Positions 17,828 through 26,895 of a stretch of DNA of 64,000 bases are shown piece by piece. The stretch's first letter is position 1, and every line of letters starts with the position of its first letter. The stretch is taken from positions 62,001 to 126,000 of the forward strand of contig NZ_JACHZQ010000007.1 of the NCBI RefSeq assembly GCF_014193655.1, given 5' to 3'. The stretch comes from Rhizobium sp. BK313 (lineage in GTDB: Bacteria; Pseudomonadota; Alphaproteobacteria; Rhizobiales; Rhizobiaceae). The notes under the pieces are model-generated. The model made no database searches and was not told where the DNA came from. It saw only the letters and a list, made by a program, of their open reading frames with translations. The position numbers and the translations under genes are program-made.

Positions 17828-19336
17828 ATGACCGCTTTTCTCGAATTCAACGGCATTTCCAAGAGCTATCCCGGCGTTCAGGCGCTGTCGAACATCAGCT
17901 TCTCCGTCGTCAAGGGCGCGGTGCACGGATTGATGGGCGAAAACGGCGCCGGCAAATCGACGCTGATCCGCGTCCTTTCCGGAGATCAGTCCGCGGATGC
18001 GGGCACGATCGCCATTGAGGGACAGGAACAGCACTACCATTCGGTGCGCGATGCCTTTCACGCCGGCGTCACCGTCATCCACCAGGAACTGCAACTGGTG
18101 CCGGAACTGACGGTTGCCGAAAACCTGTGGCTCGGCCGCTTTCCGGCCAAGGCCGGCGTCATTAACGGCAAGATGCTCGTCGACACCGTTCGCGCCAAGC
18201 TCCAGGAGATCGGCATCGATGTCGATCCGGGGGCCAAGGTGTCATCGCTGTCGATCGGCGCGCGGCAGATGGTGGAAATCGCCAAAGCCGTCATGGTCGA
18301 CGCCCGCGTCATCGCGCTGGACGAACCGACGTCGTCGCTGTCATCCCGCGAGAGCGAGATCCTGTTTTCCCTGATCGAGCGGCTGAAATCGAACGGCACC
18401 GTCATCCTCTATGTCTCCCACCGGCTCGACGAGATCTTCCGGCTCTGCGACAGCCTGACGGTACTGCGCGACGGCAAGCTCGCGGCGCATCATCCTGACA
18501 TCAAGAAGGTGACGCGCGAGCAGATCATCGCTGAAATGGTCGGTCGCGAGATCAGTAATATCTGGGGTTGGCGTGAGCGGCCGCTTGGGCCTGTCCGGCT
18601 TGAGGTCAAGGGCCTTTCGGGGCCGAAACTGCCGACGCCGATCAATTTTTCCGTCCGCAAGGGCGAAATCCTCGGCTTCTTCGGCCTGATCGGCGCCGGC
18701 CGCAGTGAGATGGCGCGGCTGTTGTTCGGCGCCGACCATCGCCATCAGGGCACGGTCGCTATCGACGCCGTCACCGTCGCCCCGAACAATCCCAAGGCGG
18801 CGATCCACGCCGGCATGGTGCTCTGCCCGGAAGACCGCAAGCTCGATGGAATCATCCAGGGCCGCTCGATCCAGGAGAATATCGCCATCTCCTCGCGACG
18901 GCATTTTTCGCCGTTCGGCATACTGAGCCCCCGCAAGGAGGCAGCCCTTGCCGATCAATTCATCGCCAGGCTGCGCGTGCGCACGCCGTCGCGCAAGCAG
19001 GACATCATCAATCTTTCCGGCGGCAACCAGCAGAAGGTCATCCTCGGCCGCTGGCTGTCGGAGCAGGGCGTCAAGGTGCTGGTCGTCGACGAGCCAACGC
19101 GTGGTATCGATGTCGGAGCGAAATCGGAAATCTACGAAATCCTCTATGACCTGGCGGCCGACGGCATGGCGATCGTCGTCATCTCCAGCGAGCTGCCGGA
19201 GGTGATGGGCATTTCCGACCGGATCATGGTGATGTGCGGCGGCAAGGTCGCCGCCGATGTGGCGCGGGCGAATTTCAACGAGCACCAGATTCTCACCGCC
19301 GCACTGCCGGATAAAAACGCCGCAAGCGCATTCTGA
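17828..19336 (+). CDS. araG: L-arabinose-type ABC transporter, duplicated ATP-binding protein
   Basis: About 502 residues with two fused ABC domains, as in AraG/RbsA-type CUT2 ATPases. The first half has a perfect Walker A GENGAGKST (37-45). The second has the degenerate GLIGAGRSE and an LSGGNQQK signature followed by VVDEPTRGID. ATG 17828 gives the AraG-like start MTAFLEFNGISKSYPG; the upstream ATG at 17774 would add 18 atypical residues. It lies 68 bases downstream of araF and 17 bases upstream of araH. Confidence 0.9.
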   Translation: MTAFLEFNGISKSYPGVQALSNISFSVVKGAVHGLMGENGAGKSTLIRVLSGDQSADAGTIAIEGQEQHYHSVRDAFHAGVTVIHQELQLVPELTVAENLWLGRFPAKAGVINGKMLVDTVRAKLQEIGIDVDPGAKVSSLSIGARQMVEIAKAVMVDARVIALDEPTSSLSSRESEILFSLIERLKSNGTVILYVSHRLDEIFRLCDSLTVLRDGKLAAHHPDIKKVTREQIIAEMVGREISNIWGWRERPLGPVRLEVKGLSGPKLPTPINFSVRKGEILGFFGLIGAGRSEMARLLFGADHRHQGTVAIDAVTVAPNNPKAAIHAGMVLCPEDRKLDGIIQGRSIQENIAISSRRHFSPFGILSPRKEAALADQFIARLRVRTPSRKQDIINLSGGNQQKVILGRWLSEQGVKVLVVDEPTRGIDVGAKSEIYEILYDLAADGMAIVVISSELPEVMGISDRIMVMCGGKVAADVARANFNEHQILTAALPDKNAASAF

Positions 19337-19353
19337 CTAGGGAAATCGCGACG

Positions 19354-20307
19354 ATGTCTTCCTTGAAAAAAATCCTCCTCGGCGAACAGGGCCTGGTCGT
19401 CATCTTCGCGGTGGCCTTCGTCATCGTGTCGCTGACGGTTCCGAATTTCCTGACCGAGCGCAATATGATTGGCCTGCTGCAATCGGTGGTCACGATCGGC
19501 ATCGTTGCCTGCACCATGATGTTCTGCCTGGCCTCACGCGATTTCGATCTTTCCGTCGGCTCGACCGTTGCCTTCTGCGGCATGATCGCGGTCATGGCCT
19601 CGAATGTCACCGGCTCCATCATTCTCGGCCTGCTGGCGGCACTGGTGTGCGGCGCGATCGTCGGCCTCGTCAACGGCGCGCTCATCGCCAAGCTGCGCAT
19701 CAACGCACTGATCGCGACCCTCGCCACCATGCAGATCGTCCGCGGCCTGGCCTTGATCGCCTCGGACGGCCGCGCCGTCGGCATCAACGACCCGAATTTC
19801 TATCAACTGGCGCTCTCGACCTTTCTCGGCATTCCGACGCCCATCTGGATCATGGTGATCCTGTTCATCCTGTTCGGCTTCGTGCTGAACCGCACCATCT
19901 TCGGCAAGAACACACTGGCGATCGGCGGCAATCCGGAGGCTTCGCGGCTGGCGGGCGTCAACGTCGCCACGATGCGGATCTGGATCTTCACGCTGCAGGG
20001 CTTCATCTGCGCGATCGCAGGCATCCTCCTGTCGTCACGCATCACTTCCGGTCAACCGAATGCGGCAATTGGTCTCGAGCTGCTGGTCATCTCGGCCTGC
20101 GTGCTCGGCGGCGTCTCGCTCGCAGGCGGCCGGGCCTCGATGAGCGGCGTCATCGTCGGCGTGTTGATCATGGGCATCGCGCAGAACGTTATGAATCTTC
20201 TCAATATTCCGGCTTTCTACCAGTATCTCGTCCTCGGCTCGATCCTGCTGATCGCCGTGACGCTGGACAATATTCGTTCGGCCGCGGCCGGGCGTACGAG
20301 GGGATAG
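19354..20307 (+). CDS. araH: L-arabinose-type ABC transporter permease
   Basis: A 317-residue, highly hydrophobic inner-membrane protein of the CUT2 permease family. It has the characteristic ASRDFDLSVGSTVAFCGM segment and a C-terminal LLNIPAFYQYLVLGSILLIAV. It would form a homodimeric channel with AraG. It is the last gene of the araFGH unit, and no catabolic gene follows it. Confidence 0.88.
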   Translation: MSSLKKILLGEQGLVVIFAVAFVIVSLTVPNFLTERNMIGLLQSVVTIGIVACTMMFCLASRDFDLSVGSTVAFCGMIAVMASNVTGSIILGLLAALVCGAIVGLVNGALIAKLRINALIATLATMQIVRGLALIASDGRAVGINDPNFYQLALSTFLGIPTPIWIMVILFILFGFVLNRTIFGKNTLAIGGNPEASRLAGVNVATMRIWIFTLQGFICAIAGILLSSRITSGQPNAAIGLELLVISACVLGGVSLAGGRASMSGVIVGVLIMGIAQNVMNLLNIPAFYQYLVLGSILLIAVTLDNIRSAAAGRTRG

Positions 20308-20396
20308 CCCAAGGCATTGGCCACGGCCTGCACGTTAATTGTTACGGCGCTGTCGTCTTCGGCGGATAGAGCATTATATTGCCGATTGAGGCAGCC

Positions 20397-20450
20397 CTAG
20401 AGCATCCCGCTTTCAGGTGGGATCACCTGCATGCGGACAAGATGCTCTAG
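20397..20450. repeat. Nested palindromic interspersed repeat
   Basis: CTAGAGCATC (20397-20406) and GATGCTCTAG (20441-20450) form a perfect 10-bp inverted repeat. An inner perfect repeat, CAGGTG-GGAT-CACCTG, occupies 20414-20429. It lies in the 272-base gap between araH and osmC. Its structure resembles the small palindromic repeats scattered through rhizobial genomes. It could also act as a transcript end for araFGH, though no T-run follows. Confidence 0.6.
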
Positions 20451-20579
20451 ATTCAAAAGGTGAGAGCGACTTTTGTGCGTTCACATGAACGCGCGGCGCT
20501 CTGGGGCTGCTTCCTATCGGTCATTACGGGGAGGGCAAGGGGCCCTTTCCGAAGCTCAATCAACGACAAGGAGGACGGC

Positions 20580-21011
20580 ATGCAGATCAATCGTACAGGT
20601 TCGGCCCAGTGGTCCGGCGGTCTGAAGGACGGCAAGGGTCAGATCTCGACCCAGAGCGGCGCGCTCAATCACTATCCCTACGGTTTTGCCAGCCGCTTCG
20701 AAGGCGTTCCCGGCACAAATCCGGAAGAGCTGATCGGCGCGGCTCATGCCGGCTGCTTTACCATGGCTCTGTCGCTGATCCTCAATGAGGCCGGCTTTAC
20801 CGCCGAGAGCATGGAAACGACCGCCAAGGTCACGCTTGAAAGCGTCGAAGGCGGCTTTGCCATCACCGCGATCCACCTGACGCTGACCGGTAAAGTTCCC
20901 GGCGCCGACGAAGCCAAGTTCACCGAACTCGCCAACAAGGCCAAGGCCGGTTGCCCGGTTTCCAAGGCGCTTGCTTCCGTTCCGATTTCGCTGGAAGTCC
21001 ACGCGGCCTAA
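20580..21011 (+). CDS. OsmC/Ohr family peroxiredoxin
   Basis: A 143-residue thiol peroxidase of the OsmC family that reduces organic peroxides in the cytoplasm. The two redox cysteines are present: Cys59 in AAHAGCFTMAL and Cys125 in KAGCPVSKAL. The start follows a near-perfect AAGGAGG ribosome binding site; the frame continues upstream without a sensible start. It appears monocistronic, with its own promoter in the preceding gap and a hairpin terminator after it. The N-terminal YPYGFASRFEG pattern favours OsmC over Ohr. Confidence 0.9.
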   Translation: MQINRTGSAQWSGGLKDGKGQISTQSGALNHYPYGFASRFEGVPGTNPEELIGAAHAGCFTMALSLILNEAGFTAESMETTAKVTLESVEGGFAITAIHLTLTGKVPGADEAKFTELANKAKAGCPVSKALASVPISLEVHAA

Positions 21012-21032
21012 GCGGCCCATTTCGATATGAAG

Positions 21033-21060
21033 AGCGTCGTGCCGGTGGCACGGCGCTTTG
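21033..21060 (+). terminator. Rho-independent terminator of the OsmC gene
   Basis: An 11-bp stem with one G-U pair (AGCGTCGTGCC / GGCACGGCGCT), a GGT loop and a short T-run lies 22 bases after the stop codon. Confidence 0.7.
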
Positions 21061-21208
21061 TTTGAAATCTGTTTGAAGTGCTGGGTTTCTACCCCGCTGC
21101 ATGAACCGGCGAATTTCCGCATATTCTGCCGTAAATGTACAATATCGCATTCATAGTTTGGACTACGCTTTCCGCGCAAAATGCATTGTGCAAAAGGGGA
21201 TTGCCTGA

Positions 21209-21688
21209 ATGTCCGGACTTACGTTGATTCACGTTATTATCAGCCTGATCGCTATTGTCACCGGTATTGCCGTGGCACGCGGCTTCCTGACTGCCCAGCG
21301 CTATGAGCGCACAACGCTGATCTATATGGTCACCACGATCCTCACCAGCCTGACCGGTTTCCTCTTTCCATTCACCGTAGTGACGCCGGGGATCATTGTC
21401 GGCACGCTTTGCGTGCTGATCTTTATCCCAACCGTGCTGGCGCTCTACAAGTTCCACTTGGCCGGGATTTGGCGGCTGGTGTACATCGTCGGCGCGCTCG
21501 CGCTGCTCTTCTTCAACTGTCTCGTGCTGATCGTGCAGTCGTTCCAGAAGATTCCGCCGTTGCACGCGCTGGCGCCCGCCGACAACGCCCCACCGGTCCT
21601 CATTTCGCAGGTGGTATTGCTGGTGGTCATCGTCATCATAGGCTTCCTAAGCGTGCGTCGCTTCCGCCCGCAGCTTCTGGGCGTCTGA
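21209..21688 (+). CDS. Hypothetical four-helix membrane protein
   Basis: A 159-residue protein with about four hydrophobic helices (roughly residues 5-25, 38-60, 62-82 with 88-112, and 128-150) and short polar loops, so it is an inner-membrane protein. I do not recognise a named family. The ATG follows AAAAGGGGATTGCCTGA, an acceptable ribosome binding site. It stands alone between the OsmC gene and the TetR/RND block, with a terminator after it. Confidence 0.7.
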   Translation: MSGLTLIHVIISLIAIVTGIAVARGFLTAQRYERTTLIYMVTTILTSLTGFLFPFTVVTPGIIVGTLCVLIFIPTVLALYKFHLAGIWRLVYIVGALALLFFNCLVLIVQSFQKIPPLHALAPADNAPPVLISQVVLLVVIVIIGFLSVRRFRPQLLGV

Positions 21689-21721
21689 GCCGACCAAATC
21701 CATCAACGATAACTTTTTTAG

Positions 21722-21748
21722 CCGCCTCGCTTCTCGGGGCGGTTTCTT
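21722..21748 (+). terminator. Rho-independent terminator of the membrane-protein gene
   Basis: An 8-bp stem with one T-G pair (CCGCCTCG / CGGGGCGG) and a five-base loop, followed by TTTCTT and preceded by a T/A-rich stretch. It lies directly upstream of the TetR promoter. Confidence 0.7.
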
Positions 21749-21805
21749 GACATTTCTGCCTTGATGATTTACGACTGACGAAAATTGAAAATCGTCAGTC
21801 GTAAA
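21747..21805 (+). promoter_or_regulatory. Promoter and 14-bp palindromic operator of the TetR/RND operon
   Basis: TTTACGACTGACGA (21768-21781) and TCGTCAGTCGTAAA (21792-21805) are a perfect 14-bp inverted repeat around a 10-base spacer. TTGACA (21747-21752) lies 17 bases before a weak TACGAC -10 at the operator edge, so the repeat overlaps the promoter. The site ends 14 bases before the TetR start codon, as expected for an autoregulated TetR repressor. Confidence 0.75.
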
Positions 21806-21818
21806 TTGAAGGTGCGCC

Positions 21819-22427
21819 ATGCTCGATCTTTCTGATGTAAGCGCCGATCCTGCGCGTCAGGAAAACGTAACGCGGATCCTCGATTCCGCCGAAAAGCTGT
21901 TTCGCCACTACGGCTACAGCAAGACGACGGTCGCCGATGTCGCCCGCGATCTCGGCATGTCGACCGCGAATATCTACCGTTTCTTTGCTTCCAAGACGGA
22001 AATCCACCAGGCGGTTTGCGGCCGCATGATCGCGCAAAGCTACAAGATGGCCTATGACATCTGCCATCAGCCGATCAGCGCTTCCGACCGCCTGCGCAAT
22101 TATGTGCATGCCCAATACAAGATGACCCTCGAGACCATGCTCGACGAGCAGAAGGTGCATGAGATGGTCGTCGTCGCTATCGAGCGCGATTGGCATGTGA
22201 TCGAAAAACACATTGACAGCATTCATGACCTTCTTGCCGATGTCATCGCCGAAGGGATCGCCGCCGGCGAATTCCTTGAGCAGGACCCGGGGGTGGCGTC
22301 GAAATGCTTCGGTGCGGCGACGATCAACCTCTGCCATCCACAGATGGTCGCACAATGTCTTGCCAAGACGAACCGGGCCGAGGCCGACGATCTCGTCGAA
22401 TTCGCTATCAGAGCCCTGAAGAAATAA
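21819..22427 (+). CDS. TetR/AcrR family transcriptional regulator
   Basis: A 202-residue repressor-type protein. The N-terminal TetR helix-turn-helix is clear (TVADVARDLGMSTANIYRFFASK, about residues 35-57), followed by a helical ligand domain with a C-terminal DUF-like extension. A GAAGGTGCGCC ribosome binding site precedes the ATG. It is the first gene before the adaptor and pump genes, 74 bases upstream of the adaptor. The 14-bp palindrome at 21768-21805 is its likely operator. The inducer is unknown. Confidence 0.9.
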   Translation: MLDLSDVSADPARQENVTRILDSAEKLFRHYGYSKTTVADVARDLGMSTANIYRFFASKTEIHQAVCGRMIAQSYKMAYDICHQPISASDRLRNYVHAQYKMTLETMLDEQKVHEMVVVAIERDWHVIEKHIDSIHDLLADVIAEGIAAGEFLEQDPGVASKCFGAATINLCHPQMVAQCLAKTNRAEADDLVEFAIRALKK

Positions 22428-22501
22428 CAGTCCACACGCTGGATGATCCGCGTGCCCTTGCATTGCCGTTTGACTAAAGCTGTTTCATCAAGGAGAGCGA
22501 C

Positions 22502-23656
22502 ATGGTTTCGCTGACGACCACCACCATACGATCCGTTACCGGCGCTGCGCTCTTTGCCGCCATTGCACTCACGCTTTCGGGCTGCAATGAGAAGAAGGAG
22601 GAGACGGTGGAAGTGATCCGGCCGGTGAAGGTGGTCGAGATTGCCCAGGCGGATACGACGCGCAAGCTCGACTATTCCGGCTCGGTCAGGGCGCGGACGG
22701 ATATGAACCTCGGCTTCCGTGTCAACGGCAAGATCGTCGAGCGCAAGGTGGATATCGGCGAGAAGGTCAAGCCCGGCGATGTGCTAGCCCGCATCGATTC
22801 CACCGACTATGTTTTGGCCGTGCGCCGCTCGCAGGCAGATCTCGATTCCGCCGAAAAGCAGGTGCAGACCACGGAGCTCGCCCGCAATCGCGCACAGCAG
22901 CTCTTCGACAAAAACGTCGCTCCGAAATCGCAGCTAGAACAGGCCGAGCTTTCCTATGACCAGGCCGTATCGACGCGGGATTCCGCCGTGTCAGCGCTGG
23001 CGGAAGCGAAGAACCAGGTCGCCTATACCGATCTGACGTCTGATATGAACGGCATCGTGACGACCATCAACGCCGATGTCGGCCAGGTGGTCGGTTCTGG
23101 CACGCCCGTTATCACCGTCGCCGTCGACGGCGAGAAGGAAGTGCAGATCGCGGTTCCGGAAATGGACATCGCGCAGTTCAAGGTCGGCAAGGACGTCAAG
23201 GCGCGCTTCTGGTCCGACGATGCGCTAGTGCTGGATGGCAAGGTGCGTGAAGTGTCGGGGAGTGCCGATGCGCAGTCGCGTACCTTTGCGGTCCGCGTCA
23301 GCCTGCCGAACGATCCGCGCGTGCTGCTCGGCATGACCGCGACAATCGAGGCTCAGGCCGACAATACCCAGCCTTACGTCTCCATTCCACTGAGTGCGCT
23401 TGCTGAGAAGGACGGCCAGCAGATCGTCTGGCTGGTCGATCGCAGCGCCGGCACAGTGCATTCCCGCGGCATCAAGGTTGCCGATTTTGCCGATGACGGC
23501 GTGCGTGTCGCCGACGGTCTCAAGACCGGCGACGTCGTGGTCGCCGCCGGGACGCAATTCATGACCGAGAATATGAAGGTCAAGGTGCCGAATGCGCAGC
23601 AGGCGTCGGCAGAGACAAATGGCAGTGCGGCGGCGGCCGCCGATATCGTGCGCTGA
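22502..23656 (+). CDS. RND efflux periplasmic adaptor (HlyD/AcrA type) lipoprotein
   Basis: A 384-residue membrane fusion protein that links the inner-membrane pump to an outer-membrane channel. The signal sequence ends in a lipobox (LTLSGC, Cys about residue 29), so it is probably lipid-anchored. The barrel-sandwich start (RVNGKIVERKVDIGEKVKPG), a helical hairpin and the beta-barrel domain follow in the usual order. The ribosome binding site AAGGAGAGCGAC is strong. It lies between the TetR gene and the pump; no outer-membrane channel gene is nearby, so a TolC-like protein elsewhere is presumed. Confidence 0.9.
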   Translation: MVSLTTTTIRSVTGAALFAAIALTLSGCNEKKEETVEVIRPVKVVEIAQADTTRKLDYSGSVRARTDMNLGFRVNGKIVERKVDIGEKVKPGDVLARIDSTDYVLAVRRSQADLDSAEKQVQTTELARNRAQQLFDKNVAPKSQLEQAELSYDQAVSTRDSAVSALAEAKNQVAYTDLTSDMNGIVTTINADVGQVVGSGTPVITVAVDGEKEVQIAVPEMDIAQFKVGKDVKARFWSDDALVLDGKVREVSGSADAQSRTFAVRVSLPNDPRVLLGMTATIEAQADNTQPYVSIPLSALAEKDGQQIVWLVDRSAGTVHSRGIKVADFADDGVRVADGLKTGDVVVAAGTQFMTENMKVKVPNAQQASAETNGSAAAAADIVR

Positions 23657-23676
23657 ACGGATCGAGGGGCGGGACT

Positions 23677-26600
23677 ATGACCATCAACAGCACCTCCGAC
23701 GAGAAGAAGCGTTTTAACCTGTCGCGATGGGCGATCGCCCATCCGAGCATCGCGCGCTTCCTGTTTGCGCTGATCATCATCGCCGGCGCGTTTGGGCTCA
23801 CTCATATGGGCCAGAAGGAAGACCCGGATTTCACCTTCCGCGTCATGGTGGTGCAGACCGCGTGGCCCGGCGCTTCCCTGCAGGACATGGAAGACCAGGT
23901 GGTCAACAAGATCGAGCGCAAGCTGCAGGAAACGCCGCATCTCGATTGGGTCAAATCCTATACCCGCGCCGGCTTTGCCATCACCACCGTCCAGATCAAG
24001 GGCGACACCAACACCGAACAGGTGAAGGATGCCTTCTATCAGGTGCGCAAGAAGGTCGGCGATATCGCCAATACGCTGCCGGCCGGCCTGCAGGGGCCTT
24101 ATTTCAACGATGAGTTCGGCGACACCTTTATCACCCTGCATTCGATCAGCGGCGACGGCTACAGCTATCCCGAGCTGAAGAAATTCGCCATCCAAGCCCG
24201 CGACATGCTGCTTGCGACGCCCGGCGTCGAGAAGGCTGTCATCATCGGCGACCAGCCCGAGCAGATCTACATCGACGTCTCCTCCAAGGTGCTGGCCGAG
24301 CGCGGCCTGACGCTCAACGACCTCAAGAACGCCGTCGTCGGCCAAAACAATGTCGATCCGGCCGGTAATGTCGACACGAGCACGCGCTCGGTGCGCATCT
24401 CCGTCGAAGGCGACGTCAACAAGATCGAGGACATCAAGAATCTGCGGCTCAATGCCGGCGGCCAGATCACCCGCCTCGGCGACATCGCAACGGTGAGCGC
24501 CGGACTGCAAGATCCTTATACCGCCAAGTTCCTCTATAACGGCCATGACAGCGTCCAGCTTGGCGTCGTGATGGCCAACGGCAACAAGGTGACCGACGTC
24601 GGCAAGGCAGTGGAAGAGACCTACAAGCGCTTTACCGCTTCGCTGCCGGTCGGCGTGCAGGTCGATCAGATCTCCAACCAGCCTGAAGTGGTGACCGACG
24701 CGATCAGCGAGTTCATGCATGCGCTCGGCGAGGCGCTGGTGATCGTGCTGATCGTCTCTTTCCTGTCGATCGGCTGGCGCTCCGGCCTGGTGATCGCCAT
24801 CGCCATTCCGTTGGTGTTGGCGGCGACCTTTGCCATCATGTACGAGCTCGGCATCGACCTGCAGCGCATCTCGCTCGGCGCCCTCATCATTGCGCTCGGC
24901 CTCCTCGTCGACGACGCGATGATCGTGGTCGAACTGATGGAACGCAAGCTGGAGGAGGGGCTAGTCAAGCTCGATGCGGCGAGCTTTGCCTATTCTTCGA
25001 CGGCCTTTCCGATGCTGACCGGTACATTGATCACGACAGCGGGCTTCATCCCGGTCGGTTTCGCGGCATCGACTGCCGGTGAATATGTTCGCACGCTGTT
25101 CTACGTCGTCGGCATCGCGCTGGTGATTTCCTGGTTCGTCGCGGTCTATTTCACACCGTGGCTCGGCTATATGATCCTGAGGCAGCGACATCATGCCGGC
25201 GAGCACCACGATGTCTTCGACACGCGTTTTTATCGCCGCCTGCGGTCATCGGTGAGCTGGGCCGTGCGCCATCGCGTCATCGTGCTGCTTTTGACATTGG
25301 CCGCCTTCGTCGGCAGCCTGTGGTCCTTCCAGTTCATCCCGCAGAATTTCTTCCCGCAGTCTTCGCGTCCGGAAATTCTGGTCGATCTCTGGCTGCCGGA
25401 GGGCACCAGCATCAAGGAAGTCGAACGCCAGGCGCAGACGTTGCAAGCCCGCATGGCCGATGATCCCGACAAGCGGTTCATCGCCACCTATGTCGGCGAG
25501 GGCGCGCCGCGCTTCTTCCTGCCGCTCGATCAGCAGCTCACCAACCCGAACTATGCCCAGTTGCTGATCATGGCCAAGGACGAGCCGGCGCGCGAGCGGC
25601 TGATCGTCAAGCTGCGCAGCATGCTTGCCGCCGACTTCCCCTCGGTCCGCGCCAAGGTCGACCGCCTGTTCCTGGGTCCGCCGACCGGCTGGCCGGTGCA
25701 ACTGCGCGTCATGGGTCCGGACCGGCAGGAGGTTCGCCACATCGCCGACGAGGTGAAGGAACGCTTCGCCCAGAACCCGCTGCTTGGCGCCATCCATGAC
25801 GACTGGCTGGAGCCGGTGCCGGCAATGAAGCTGGTGATCGATCAGGACCGTGCGCGGGCACTCGGCGTCACGTCGCAGCGTATCCGGCAGATGCTGCAGG
25901 CCTCGATGTCCGGCGTCACGCTCGACAACTATCGTGAGGGTGAGGAGACCGTGGGCATCGTCGCACGGGAACCGGACGCCAGCCGTCATCTGCTGACATC
26001 GGTCAACTCCATCTATATTCCGACCGACTCCGGCGGTTTCGTGCCGCTGTCGCAGGTTGCCAAGGTCGAGCCCGTGATGGAGCAGAGCATCGAATGGCGC
26101 CGTGACCGTCTGCCGACGATCACCGTCAGGGCGACGCTTCCCGACGACGTGCAGTCGAACGACGTCACGGCCAAGCTCTACAACGACATGGCCGACCTTA
26201 GAAACAGCCTGCCGGCGGGCTATAAGATCGAGATTCAGGGCGGTGCCGAAGACAGTGCCGAAAGCCAGGCCTCGATCGCCGCCAAGGCGCCGATCATGCT
26301 CGTCATCATCGTCGTGTTGCTGATGGCGCAGCTACAGCATTTCGGCAAGGCGATGCTGGTGCTCGCCACGGGCCCGCTCGGTATCATCGGTGCAGCCGGT
26401 GCCCTGCTGATCAGCGGTGCCCCCTTCGGCTTCGTGGCGATCCTCGGCGTCATCGCCTTGCTCGGCATCATCATCCGCAATTCGATCATCCTCGTCGACC
26501 AGATCGACCAGGATATCGCGGCGGGCATGGACCGGAAGGAGGCGATCATCGGCTCGGCCGTTCGTCGTTTCCGGCCGATCATGCTGACGGCATTGACGGC

Positions 26601-26826
26601 AGTGCTGGCGTTGATCCCGATCTCGCGGGGCGTCTTCTGGGGACCGCTTGCCTACGCCATGATGGGCGGCATCCTGGTCGCCACTGTACTGACCATCTTC
26701 GTGCTGCCGGCCGGCTACGCGCTCTTCTTCGGCCGCGAGCCGAAGAGGAAGGGAGAGGAGCCGGCCGAACAGCAGGTGAGCAACGACGCCGTGGATCATC
26801 TACCACCGGCAATGGCAGCGGAATAA
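23677..26826 (+). CDS. RND efflux pump, AcrB/MdtB-like inner-membrane transporter
   Basis: A 1049-residue proton-driven exporter of the AcrB family. The N-terminal helix is followed by two large periplasmic loops and two groups of transmembrane helices. The proton-relay aspartate pair in TM4 is visible in LGLLVDDAMIVVELM, and the TM10-11 region has LGIIIRNSIILVDQIDQ. Length and layout are complete. It is 20 bases after the adaptor gene and ends at a strong bidirectional terminator. The substrate is unknown, with drugs, plant phenolics or fatty acids all possible in a soil or plant-associated bacterium. Confidence 0.92.
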   Translation: MTINSTSDEKKRFNLSRWAIAHPSIARFLFALIIIAGAFGLTHMGQKEDPDFTFRVMVVQTAWPGASLQDMEDQVVNKIERKLQETPHLDWVKSYTRAGFAITTVQIKGDTNTEQVKDAFYQVRKKVGDIANTLPAGLQGPYFNDEFGDTFITLHSISGDGYSYPELKKFAIQARDMLLATPGVEKAVIIGDQPEQIYIDVSSKVLAERGLTLNDLKNAVVGQNNVDPAGNVDTSTRSVRISVEGDVNKIEDIKNLRLNAGGQITRLGDIATVSAGLQDPYTAKFLYNGHDSVQLGVVMANGNKVTDVGKAVEETYKRFTASLPVGVQVDQISNQPEVVTDAISEFMHALGEALVIVLIVSFLSIGWRSGLVIAIAIPLVLAATFAIMYELGIDLQRISLGALIIALGLLVDDAMIVVELMERKLEEGLVKLDAASFAYSSTAFPMLTGTLITTAGFIPVGFAASTAGEYVRTLFYVVGIALVISWFVAVYFTPWLGYMILRQRHHAGEHHDVFDTRFYRRLRSSVSWAVRHRVIVLLLTLAAFVGSLWSFQFIPQNFFPQSSRPEILVDLWLPEGTSIKEVERQAQTLQARMADDPDKRFIATYVGEGAPRFFLPLDQQLTNPNYAQLLIMAKDEPARERLIVKLRSMLAADFPSVRAKVDRLFLGPPTGWPVQLRVMGPDRQEVRHIADEVKERFAQNPLLGAIHDDWLEPVPAMKLVIDQDRARALGVTSQRIRQMLQASMSGVTLDNYREGEETVGIVAREPDASRHLLTSVNSIYIPTDSGGFVPLSQVAKVEPVMEQSIEWRRDRLPTITVRATLPDDVQSNDVTAKLYNDMADLRNSLPAGYKIEIQGGAEDSAESQASIAAKAPIMLVIIVVLLMAQLQHFGKAMLVLATGPLGIIGAAGALLISGAPFGFVAILGVIALLGIIIRNSIILVDQIDQDIAAGMDRKEAIIGSAVRRFRPIMLTALTAVLALIPISRGVFWGPLAYAMMGGILVATVLTIFVLPAGYALFFGREPKRKGEEPAEQQVSNDAVDHLPPAMAAE

Positions 26827-26843
26827 CAAGCGCGGGCAAAGCG

Positions 26844-26877
26844 AAAAGGGGTCTCGGCATATGCCGGGGCCCCTTTT
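26844..26877. terminator. Bidirectional Rho-independent terminator
   Basis: A long hairpin starts with AAAAGGGG and ends with CCCCTTTT, with pairing continuing through a CGGCATATGCCG centre (two G-U pairs). It lies between the convergent pump and metallophosphatase genes and has A- and T-runs on opposite sides, so it can serve both strands. Confidence 0.85.
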
Positions 26878-26895
26878 ATTTTGCGGGATGGTTGC

